Under the pieces are notes generated by a model. That model did no database searches. It saw only the letters and a list, made by a program, of their open reading frames with translations, and was not told the origin of the DNA. From NCBI GenBank assembly GCA_020444505.1, contig JAHLKU010000006.1, positions 1 through 64,000 on the forward strand: a stretch of 64,000 bases of DNA, in the 5' to 3' direction. Within the stretch, counting starts at the first letter, position 1. The number at the start of each line of letters is the position of its first letter. The DNA comes from Actinomycetota bacterium (GTDB lineage: Bacteria > Actinomycetota > Acidimicrobiia > Spongiisociales > UBA11373). Positions 50,022-58,363 of the stretch are shown in pieces. The translations under genes and the position numbers were made by a program.

Positions 50022-51080
50022 CTAGACCTCGCGGAACAGGTACGGGCGGATCACGTCGATCCGGTCCTCGAAGCCGTCGGGGTGCAGGTACCAGAGCGTG
50101 GCGGCCAGCGACGACAGCAGGGCGTTGCCGTCCTGGGGGGTGAAGCAGAACCCCACCAGTTCGTTGCCGTTGCGGACGGTCAGGGTCTCGAACGGCACCA
50201 CCGTCTGGCTGAGGATGCGGCCGAAGTGTCCGTGGTCCCGACCGAACGAGAACACCTGGTTGGCGGACCGCTTGTAGGTCAGGGCGATCCGGGGATTGGC
50301 CCGCAACCGGTCGATCGCCTCGTCCACCGTGGCCTCGCGGTCCAGCACCAGGCTGAAGTGGAGCGCGTGCATGTACTGGGTGTTCAGCTTCACCGCCGAG
50401 GAGAACACCGGCAGGTCGTGGCCCAGGGTGGCGAACAACCCGTGGGCGTCGCGGGCGTGGTGGGTGCCGAAGCGCTCGTCGCCGTGCCCGCCCACGGTGG
50501 GGCTCGGGGCGAACGAGCCGTCCTGGCTGATGTCGTTCGCTCGCCGCATGCAGAGGAAGCGGCCGTTCTCCAGGTGCGAGGTGCCGTCGGGGTCGAACGC
50601 CAGCGACTTGATCAGCACCGCGATGTTGTGGGTGTTGCACGACACCACGTGGATGAAGCGGTCCTCGCCCCGCACCAGCGCCTCGTCGTTGATGCCGCGG
50701 GCGTACATCTTCCCGAAGCCGTACTCCGAGCCCTGGGCGAGGAAGCCGAGCGGGCCGTCGGCGTGCTCGTACACCTCGGCCTTGTTGGTGTTCCCCGCCG
50801 GCGTGCAGTCGATGACCACCGTCGCCCGATCGATCGCCTCCCGGGCATCGAGCCCGGGCTCGAGGCCGATCTCCCGGAAGCCATCCACCGCGCCCTCGTC
50901 CACGGCCAGCGTCGCCCCCCGCCGCAGCAGGTCGGCGACCTTGGCCCGCTCGTGGCGCAGCGGCGTGCGCTTGTGGAAGGTGACCTCGTCGATCCCGAAG
51001 GCGTCCCGATCGTCTTCGAGCAGCCCGATCAGCGGCTCACCGATCGTGCCGGTTCCGACGACGTGGACGATGTTGGGCAT
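50022..51080 (-). CDS. archaeal-type (type II) glyceraldehyde-3-phosphate dehydrogenase-like protein
   Basis: VHVVGTGTIGEPLIGLL Rossmann; DCTPAGNTNKAE; HVVSCNTHNIAVLIKSL catalytic-Cys-like segment. Confidence 0.65.
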   Translation of the reverse strand: MPNIVHVVGTGTIGEPLIGLLEDDRDAFGIDEVTFHKRTPLRHERAKVADLLRRGATLAVDEGAVDGFREIGLEPGLDAREAIDRATVVIDCTPAGNTNKAEVYEHADGPLGFLAQGSEYGFGKMYARGINDEALVRGEDRFIHVVSCNTHNIAVLIKSLAFDPDGTSHLENGRFLCMRRANDISQDGSFAPSPTVGGHGDERFGTHHARDAHGLFATLGHDLPVFSSAVKLNTQYMHALHFSLVLDREATVDEAIDRLRANPRIALTYKRSANQVFSFGRDHGHFGRILSQTVVPFETLTVRNGNELVGFCFTPQDGNALLSSLAATLWYLHPDGFEDRIDVIRPYLFREV

Positions 51081-51154
51081 GGGTGTCCTCCTCCCGGGGC
51101 CCGCCCGACGGGCCGACCTCATGCTACGTGGCGGTCCGCAGCCGCCGGCGGCTC

Positions 51155-52282
51155 CTACGCCGGCACCCCCAGCGCCTCGGCCAGCATGCCGGCCGCCTCC
51201 GGCGGCGTCGTGGCGTGGGGCGACAGGCGCACCCAGTCGCCGCGATGGGACACGATGAGCCCGGCGTCGAGCAGATGGGCGGTCGTCGCCGCCGGCTCCG
51301 CCCCCGGCAACCGGAAGCAGAGGATCCCGGCCCGTTCCGCCGGCGACGCCCAGGGTGCGCGGATGTCCGCCCCGGCCCGGCGCAGTACCTGCTCGAGTTC
51401 GGCCACCCGGTGGTGCACGACCGTGGAGATCGCCTCGATCCCGGCGAGGCCGGCCACCTCCACCGCCGCGGCAAACTGAAAGGCGCCCACGATCGGCGGC
51501 GTCCCCTCCTGGTACCGGCCCGCCCCTGCGGCGGCGGGGTGGGGAGGAGGGACGGCCGTAGCCATGGGCTCCTCCACGCCGAGCCACCCGCACAGCGCCG
51601 GCGACAGGCGATCCAGGGCACGGTCGGACACCGCCATCACCCCGCTCCCCCAGCCGGCCCGCATCCACTTCTGCCCTCCGGCGACCATCACGTCGGCGGG
51701 CCCGATCCCACGGTGCACCGCCCCCAGGCCCTGGATGGCGTCCACCACCAGCAGCGCGTCCCCTGCTGCCTCCCGCATCCCGTCGAGATCCGCCCGGAAG
51801 CCGGTCTCGAACCCGACCAGGCTGAGCGCCACCGCCCGGGTCGCGCCGTCCACCGCGGCGGCCACCACGTCCGGGGTCAGCCGCCCCCCGGGCGCCTCGA
51901 CCCATCGCACCTCGGGCCCGCCCGCCTCGGCCGCCCGGAGCCACGGGTACACGTTGGCGGGGAACTCCCCGGCGGGCACGACGACGTTGCCGCCGCTCCC
52001 GAGGAGCCCGAACGCCACCTGGAACAACCCCGCCGACGTCATGGGCAGCGGGGTGGCATGCGTCGCCGGCACACCCATGAAGCCGGCGATCGCGCCGACC
52101 GCCTCCTCGTAGCGGGGCAGGATCGCGTCCGCCAGCGCGCCTTCGGCGGAGGCGATCTCGGCCAGCAGGGCGTCGACGACGGATCGCACCCGGCGGGACA
52201 CGGGCCCGATGGAGGCGTAGTTGACGTACCCGGCTGGCTCGGAGAACTCGTCCAGGTAGGCGTCGGGCAGCAGGCTCATCAC
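51155..52282 (-). CDS. PLP-dependent aminotransferase class V
   Basis: VDAIQGLGAVHRGIGPADVMVAGGQKWMRAGWGSGVMAVSDRALDRL. Confidence 0.83.
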   Translation of the reverse strand: MMSLLPDAYLDEFSEPAGYVNYASIGPVSRRVRSVVDALLAEIASAEGALADAILPRYEEAVGAIAGFMGVPATHATPLPMTSAGLFQVAFGLLGSGGNVVVPAGEFPANVYPWLRAAEAGGPEVRWVEAPGGRLTPDVVAAAVDGATRAVALSLVGFETGFRADLDGMREAAGDALLVVDAIQGLGAVHRGIGPADVMVAGGQKWMRAGWGSGVMAVSDRALDRLSPALCGWLGVEEPMATAVPPPHPAAAGAGRYQEGTPPIVGAFQFAAAVEVAGLAGIEAISTVVHHRVAELEQVLRRAGADIRAPWASPAERAGILCFRLPGAEPAATTAHLLDAGLIVSHRGDWVRLSPHATTPPEAAGMLAEALGVPA

Positions 52283-53667
52283 AGGTCCTCTCTTCCCAGC
52301 AGACCGATCGGCGGGGCGCCGTGCGACAGGATCTCGTCGTGCGAGAGGCCCCCTTCAACGCACGCAGCGATCCGGCGGCGGCCCAGCGCCGCACTCCACC
52401 GCCACGGGTCGGCGGCGCAGGCGTCCGCCTCGGCGGCTGCAGCCGGCTCTCCCAGCCCGGCCCTCGCCGCCAGCCTGCGGGCCGCGTCGCCCACCGGCAG
52501 CCGGTCGGCGTGGATCTCCACCACCGCCAGCAGCCGGGCGTCGTCGAGCACCCGGAGCGGGTCCGGCCCGGCGAGGCCGGCGGCGTAGGCGGCCCACCCC
52601 GCGGTGAAGGCCGGCGATGCGGTGCGGCGCAGCGGCTCCGACGGGGCAGCGGAGTGGTGGAGCGCCTGCAGCGCGCGGCCGGGGAACACCTCCCGCGCCA
52701 GCAGCGCCCGCAACGCCGCCGGGCTCGCCGCGGCGCCGGGCCGCACCCCGCAGCGGACGGTGCGCTCGCCCTCCTCCAACGGGCCCGGCACGTCCACCGC
52801 CACCACCCGCCCCTCCGGGAGCGGCTCCTCCTCTGCCCGCACCCCTGCGCCGGGGGGAAGGGGCGCCACGGCACCGGCGGCGGACTCCAGGGCGGCGAGC
52901 AGGCCCCGCACCTCCTCCACGGTCACCGGATGCTCCTCGGCGGGCGCCGCCGCCACCGGATCCCCCACCCCGGCCCGCACCTCGCCCACCTCGATGCCCA
53001 GCGCCTCGCCGTCGGTCAGCATCGCCTGCAGGGCGGGCTCCCCCAGCGCCGCCTCCGGCAGTGCCGACGGCAGCGCCTCCTCCAGGCGGGCCCAGTACGA
53101 ACCGAGCGCGGCGGCGGCGCGCTGCGCAGACTCCACCAGCGCCGCCGCTGCCGCACGGTCCTCGGCACCGCGCACCCGCGCCGGCAGGCCGTGCTCCAGC
53201 CACCAGGCGGCCTCGCCGACCCGGCGGACCGCACGGCGCAGCACCGGGGCCGGGACCCCGTCGACCGGAGCGTCGAGCACCTCCGGTGCCGCGTCCAGCA
53301 GGGCGGCCGCCGCCTCCGCCCGGTGCCCGAACGGGGCGTAGGGGCGGGCCAGGTAGGGGCGCACGTCGAACGGCGCCGCGGACGACCACGGGTCGCGTCG
53401 TCGAGGCCCTCCCGGGCCCCAGTCGAAAAGGGCACGGTCGGCGGCGGCGCGGAGCACCAGGGCGTCGAAGGCGGCGGCGGGATCGAGCCCCGCCGGCGGC
53501 GCGAGGCGGTCCCCCAGCAGCCGGAGCCGGCCCAGCCGCGCGTCGAGCGCCTCCTCACCGGGCTCGGGCACCGTGCCGTCGTAGTGGTGCATCCCGAACG
53601 CCACCGCCGACGAGGGCTCCAGACCCCACAGCGCAGCGCTCACCCCGTCGGCGACCCGGTCGAACAT
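52279..53667 (-). CDS. DUF885-like protein with apparently degenerate metal-binding motif
   Basis: LAREVFPGRALQALHH and FTAGWAAYAAGL resemble DUF885 HExxPGHHLQ and EGWA-Y with catalytic residues substituted. Confidence 0.5.
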   Translation of the reverse strand: MFDRVADGVSAALWGLEPSSAVAFGMHHYDGTVPEPGEEALDARLGRLRLLGDRLAPPAGLDPAAAFDALVLRAAADRALFDWGPGGPRRRDPWSSAAPFDVRPYLARPYAPFGHRAEAAAALLDAAPEVLDAPVDGVPAPVLRRAVRRVGEAAWWLEHGLPARVRGAEDRAAAAALVESAQRAAAALGSYWARLEEALPSALPEAALGEPALQAMLTDGEALGIEVGEVRAGVGDPVAAAPAEEHPVTVEEVRGLLAALESAAGAVAPLPPGAGVRAEEEPLPEGRVVAVDVPGPLEEGERTVRCGVRPGAAASPAALRALLAREVFPGRALQALHHSAAPSEPLRRTASPAFTAGWAAYAAGLAGPDPLRVLDDARLLAVVEIHADRLPVGDAARRLAARAGLGEPAAAAEADACAADPWRWSAALGRRRIAACVEGGLSHDEILSHGAPPIGLLGREDL

Positions 53668-53699
53668 GAGCCGAGGCTACCCGGCAGGGTGGCTCCGCC

Positions 53700-55460
53700 T
53701 CAGCGGAGGATCCCCCGCTCCCACACCGCCACGAGCCGGGCGTAGCCGGGGTGGCTCACGGCGAGTTCGGCGTGGGGGCCGACCGCCGTGATGCGGCCCT
53801 GGTCCATCATCACCACCCGGTCGGCGCCCTCGGCGGTGCGGAGCCGGTGGGCGATGACCACTGCGGTCCGCCCGGCGAGCACGGTCGCCAGCGCCCGCTC
53901 CACCCGCACCTCGGTCTCGGGGTCGAGGTTCGAGGTGGCCTCGTCGAGCACGATCACGCCCGGGCCGGCCAGCAACGCCCTCCCCAGCGCCACCAGTTGG
54001 CGCTCCCCCGCCGAGAACCGGCTGCCCCGCTCCCGCACCAGGGTGTCGAGCCGTTCCGGCAGCGCCCGCACCCACGGCTCGATCCCCACCTCGCGGCACA
54101 CTTCCCACACCTCGCCGTCGGTGGCGTCGGGGCGGGCGTAGCGGAGGTTGTCGCGCAGCGTGCCGTTGAAGAGGAACCCCTCCTGGGGGATCAGCACCAC
54201 CCTGCGGGCCCGCTCTGCGGCGGTGATGGTGCGCAGGTCGACGCCGTCCACCACCACCCTCCCCTCGGTGGGGTCGTAGAAGCGCAGGACGAGGCGCGCC
54301 AGCGTCGACTTGCCGGCGCCGGTCTCCCCGACGATGGCCACTCGCTCGCCGGGCGCCACCACCAGGTCCACGCCCTCCACCACCGGGAGGCCGGGCACGT
54401 AGGCGAACGTGACGCCCTCCAGCCGCACCTCCCCCCGCACCTCGTCCGGCCACGACGCCGGCGCCTCCGGGTCCTGCACGGTGGGCGGCGTGTCGAGCAG
54501 GCGGAACAGCTTGCCGAACGCCGCCGCCGCCGACTGCATCTGGTTGTAGGTGTTGGAGAGATTGATGATCGGCTGGAAGAACCAGTCGAGGTACAACAGC
54601 ATCACGACCAGCGACCCGAACGACATCTGCCCGTCCAGCACCCGGCGCCCGCCGAGCAGCAGCACCAGGCCGATGCCGACGGCCCGCAGGAACGCCACCC
54701 CGGGGAAGTACCAGGCGACCGCCCGGGCGGCCCGCATGTTGGCTTCGAAGTAGCGCTCGTTGACCCTGCCGAAGGCGCCCGCCTGCTGCTCCTCCTGGGT
54801 GAAGGCCTGCACCACCCGGACGCCGGTGATCCCCTCCTGCAGCGTGGCCAGCACCCGCCCGATCTGCTCCCGCACCTCGCGGTAGGCCCTCCCGGCGAAG
54901 CGCTGGAACACCCAGGAGATGGCGATCACCGCCGTGATGAGGACGAACACCTCCAGGGCCAGCGAGGCGTCCACCAGCAGCATCGCCACCGACACCCCGA
55001 TCAGGGTGAGCAGGTTGATGGCGAGGCTCACCGCTCCCTCCTCGGCGAACTCCTGGATCGACTCGATGTCGTTGGTCATGCGGCTGACCAGCACCCCGGC
55101 CTTCGATCTCCCGAAGAAGGCCATGTCGAGCTCCATGAGATGCCGGAAGACGGCGCTCCGCAATCGCCGCAGGTACTGCTCGCCCACCCACGCCACCGCG
55201 TACTGGGCGGTGCGCTGCGACGCGTACTGCAGCACCATCAGCCCCAGGTACACCAGGGCGGCGACGGTCACCACGCCCCGGTCACCGGCACCCATGCCGT
55301 CGTCGATGCCCACCCGCACCGCCTGCGGGCCGGCGAGGCGGGCCACCGTCGCCACCACCGTCGCCAGCAGCGCGCCGACGGCCGGCCACGCCAGGAACCG
55401 GGCCAGGCCGACCGCCCTGCGCAGCAGGCGGCCGGTGCGGCGCTCCTCACGGACGGTCAC
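53700..55460 (-). CDS. ABC transporter, fused permease/ATPase (subunit 1)
   Basis: AIVGETGAGKSTLARLVLRFYDPTEG, FSAGERQLVALGRALLAGPGVIVLDEATSNLD. Confidence 0.92.
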   Translation of the reverse strand: MTVREERRTGRLLRRAVGLARFLAWPAVGALLATVVATVARLAGPQAVRVGIDDGMGAGDRGVVTVAALVYLGLMVLQYASQRTAQYAVAWVGEQYLRRLRSAVFRHLMELDMAFFGRSKAGVLVSRMTNDIESIQEFAEEGAVSLAINLLTLIGVSVAMLLVDASLALEVFVLITAVIAISWVFQRFAGRAYREVREQIGRVLATLQEGITGVRVVQAFTQEEQQAGAFGRVNERYFEANMRAARAVAWYFPGVAFLRAVGIGLVLLLGGRRVLDGQMSFGSLVVMLLYLDWFFQPIINLSNTYNQMQSAAAAFGKLFRLLDTPPTVQDPEAPASWPDEVRGEVRLEGVTFAYVPGLPVVEGVDLVVAPGERVAIVGETGAGKSTLARLVLRFYDPTEGRVVVDGVDLRTITAAERARRVVLIPQEGFLFNGTLRDNLRYARPDATDGEVWEVCREVGIEPWVRALPERLDTLVRERGSRFSAGERQLVALGRALLAGPGVIVLDEATSNLDPETEVRVERALATVLAGRTAVVIAHRLRTAEGADRVVMMDQGRITAVGPHAELAVSHPGYARLVAVWERGILR

Positions 55461-57205
55461 GACGCCTCCTCCACCTGGGCGAGCACCTGGGAGTAGCGGG
55501 GCACCGTCGTGATCAGCTCGCGATGGGTGCCCACCGCAGCGATGCGGCCGTCCTCCAGGAACACCACCTGATCCACCAGGTCGAGCGTCGAGGTGCGGTG
55601 GGCGATGATGATCGTGGTGCGGCCCACCATGACCCGCTCCAGTGCGGCCAGCATCTCGGCCTCGACGATCGCGTCGACCGACGACGTGGCATCGTCCAGG
55701 ATCAGCACCCGGGGATCGCGCAGCACCGCCCTGGCCAGGGCCACCCGCTGCCGCTGGCCGCCCGACAGCGAGTGCCCCCGCTCCCCGACCACGGTGTCGT
55801 ACCCGTCGGGCAGCGCGGCGATGAAGTCGTGGGCCTGGGCGAGGCGGGCGGCCAGGCGGATCTGGTGGTCGGAGGCATCGACGTCGCCGAAGGCGATGTT
55901 GTCGCGAACCGACGCCGAGAACAGGAACGTCTCCTGGAAGACGACGGCCACCTCGTTGCGCAGTTCGTCGAGGCGCAGCATCCGGATGTCGGTGCCGTCC
56001 AGGGTGATGGCGCCGTGGCCCACGTCGTGGAACCGGGGCACGAGGTGTGCCAGCGTGGTCTTGCCGGCGCCGGTGCCGCCGACCAGCGCCACCGACCCGC
56101 CCCCGGGGATGACCAGGTCGATGCCGTCGAGCACCGGGGGGCTGTCCGGGTAGCCGAATCGGACATCGTGGAATCGCACCTCACCGGGCCCGGGCCGGAG
56201 GGTCTCGGCGGGATCCGGGTCGGCGATGGCGGGCGCGGTCGCCAGCAGGGCCTGGATGCGGGAGGCGGCCGCCCCGGCCCGAGGCAACTGGGCGAAGAAC
56301 CACCCGGTCAGCCGGAGCGGGAAGTTCAGGACGGCCAGGTACTGCGTGAACGAGACGAACTCGCCGAGGGACAGGCTGCCGTCGATGACCCGCATGCCGC
56401 CCAGCCACAGGACGGCCAGGTTGGCGATGGTGGGGATCATCTCGAACGCCGGCTGATAGGCCGCCCGGATCCACGCCAGGCGCACCGCCCGCCCGTAGAT
56501 GCGCGCGGCCGCGCGGTCGAGCCGCGCCTGCTCCTGGGGCTCCTGCCCGTACGACTTGATCACCTGGACGCCCCCGACGGCCTCCTCCACCACCCGGGTC
56601 AGGTCGGCGAGCCGCTGCTGCACCTCGAAGGAGAGGCCGATGACCCGCCCGGCGTAGCGCCGCGACGCCAGCAGCAGGATGGGCACGGTCAGCGACGACA
56701 CCAGGCCGAGCACCGGGTCGAGCACGATCAGCACGGTCACCACGGACAGGAACATGCCGATGTTGGCCACCGTGATGGGGAGCATCGCGAACACCAGCCG
56801 CATCTGCGACAGGTCGCTCGACGCACGGGCCATCAACTCGCCGGTGCTGGTGACGTCGTGGAAGGAGAAGGCGAGCCGCTGGATGTGCTCGAACATGCGG
56901 TTCCGCAGGTCGGCCTCGGCGCGGTACGACAGCTTGAACCCGAAGTAGCGGCGCACGCCGATGCCGACGCCGAGCAGCAGCCCTGCCCCCAGCACCAGCG
57001 TCACGCCCGGCACCAGCCGGTCCCGGTCCCCGGCGGCGATGGCGACGTCCACCACCCTGCCCACCAGGTACGGCACCGTCACCACCATCGCCATCCACAG
57101 CAGCGCCCCGCCCACCGCAGGCACCAGGGCGGCGCGGTAGCCCACCAGCGTCCGGCGCATCAACCCGAGGCCGGATCGCAGCTCGCCGTCGTTGGCGTCG
57201 CTCAC
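55457..57205 (-). CDS. ABC transporter, fused permease/ATPase (subunit 2)
   Basis: ALVGGTGAGKTTLAHLVPRFHD, LSGGQRQRVALARAVLRDPRVLILDDATSSVD. Confidence 0.92.
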   Translation of the reverse strand: MSDANDGELRSGLGLMRRTLVGYRAALVPAVGGALLWMAMVVTVPYLVGRVVDVAIAAGDRDRLVPGVTLVLGAGLLLGVGIGVRRYFGFKLSYRAEADLRNRMFEHIQRLAFSFHDVTSTGELMARASSDLSQMRLVFAMLPITVANIGMFLSVVTVLIVLDPVLGLVSSLTVPILLLASRRYAGRVIGLSFEVQQRLADLTRVVEEAVGGVQVIKSYGQEPQEQARLDRAAARIYGRAVRLAWIRAAYQPAFEMIPTIANLAVLWLGGMRVIDGSLSLGEFVSFTQYLAVLNFPLRLTGWFFAQLPRAGAAASRIQALLATAPAIADPDPAETLRPGPGEVRFHDVRFGYPDSPPVLDGIDLVIPGGGSVALVGGTGAGKTTLAHLVPRFHDVGHGAITLDGTDIRMLRLDELRNEVAVVFQETFLFSASVRDNIAFGDVDASDHQIRLAARLAQAHDFIAALPDGYDTVVGERGHSLSGGQRQRVALARAVLRDPRVLILDDATSSVDAIVEAEMLAALERVMVGRTTIIIAHRTSTLDLVDQVVFLEDGRIAAVGTHRELITTVPRYSQVLAQVEEAS

Positions 57206-58056
57206 GCCGAGGCCTCCCCGTTGCGGGACGCCCGCCAGCGCAGGGTGTACGCCACCACCATCGCCCCGGCGAGGATGGCGGCGGCGCCCAGGTAGAGCCA
57301 CACCAGCGCCAGGGCGACCGCCCCGAGCACGCCGAAGGTGGCGCCGAGCACCGGGGTGGCCCCCAGGTACAGCCCGAAGGCGAGGCTGGCCAGCAGCACC
57401 CCGCCGGTCCCCACGGCGGCGGCCAGCCACGGCTTGGGCAGCGGCTCCGGCGGGCCCCAGCGGTAGAACGCCAGCAGGAAGGCGAACAGGCCCCCGGCGA
57501 CGATCGGCAGCCGCACCCACGCCCACAGCACGTCGAGCCATCCCGCCCCGGTCAGCTCCTCCAGGAACCCGACCAGGGCCTTGCCCGCCAGCAGCAGCGC
57601 CGACGCCAGCAGCAGCACGGCGCCGCCCCCGATCGTCAGCCCCACCGCCACCAGCCGCATCTGCACCAGCGGCCGCCGGTCGGTCCGGTTCTCCACGGCG
57701 GCCAGGGCCTTCTGCAGCGCGGCGATGGCGCGGGAGCCGAGGAACAGGGCGAGCAGCACCGAGAGGGCGATGACCCACCACTGCATGCCGCCGAGCCGGG
57801 CCTCGGCGTCCACGAGCACCTGGATGATGAACTCACGGACCGGCCCGGGCACCAGCGGGGCCAGCGTCGAGTCGACCCTGGCCAGGGCGGCGTCCGACTC
57901 GCCGATGAACGAGGCCGCCCCCAACAGTGCCAGCCCAAGCGGCACCATGGCCAGGAAGGCGTTGTAGGCGACGGCGGCGGCGTTGATGCCCAGGTCCGCC
58001 TCGCGGAAGCGGGCCACGAGGCCCGCGAGCAGGTCCCTGGCCGGTCCGGCGCGCAT
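57202..58056 (-). CDS. YihY/BrkB-family inner membrane protein
   Basis: DLGINAAAVAYNAFLAMVPLGLALLGAASFIG; six TM; GVLGAVALALVWLYLGAAAILAGAMV; TATCCT-N7-ATG. Confidence 0.88.
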   Translation of the reverse strand: MRAGPARDLLAGLVARFREADLGINAAAVAYNAFLAMVPLGLALLGAASFIGESDAALARVDSTLAPLVPGPVREFIIQVLVDAEARLGGMQWWVIALSVLLALFLGSRAIAALQKALAAVENRTDRRPLVQMRLVAVGLTIGGGAVLLLASALLLAGKALVGFLEELTGAGWLDVLWAWVRLPIVAGGLFAFLLAFYRWGPPEPLPKPWLAAAVGTGGVLLASLAFGLYLGATPVLGATFGVLGAVALALVWLYLGAAAILAGAMVVAYTLRWRASRNGEASA

Positions 58057-58087
58057 GGGCAGGAGGATAGGGCCGCCCCGGGCCTGC

Positions 58088-58363
58088 TCAGCGGGGCCGG
58101 AGACCCTCGAGATCGAGGTCGATCACGAGGGGACACTCCCCCGGGCCGGTGCACGACGACCCGCAGGCCCCGCCGGCGGCACACCCGCCGGGCGGCTCTC
58201 CGGCGCCGCCGCCGGTGTCGGGGGCGAGGCGGCCCGCAGCGCGGAGGGCGTCGAGCACCGAGCGCACCTCCGGCACCCGGAGCCCGGTGCGGTCGGCCAG
58301 TTCGAGCGCGGTGAGCGGCCGCCCTGCGTCCTCGACGGCGCGGAGCACGGGCCCCAGGCTCAT
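58088..58363 (-). CDS. FeoC-like winged-helix protein with C-X5-C-X3-C-X5-C cluster
   Basis: upstream coupled feoB; ALELADRTGLRVPEVRSVLDALRAAGRL; CAAGGACGSSCTGPGEC. Confidence 0.72.
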   Translation of the reverse strand: MSLGPVLRAVEDAGRPLTALELADRTGLRVPEVRSVLDALRAAGRLAPDTGGGAGEPPGGCAAGGACGSSCTGPGECPLVIDLDLEGLRPR

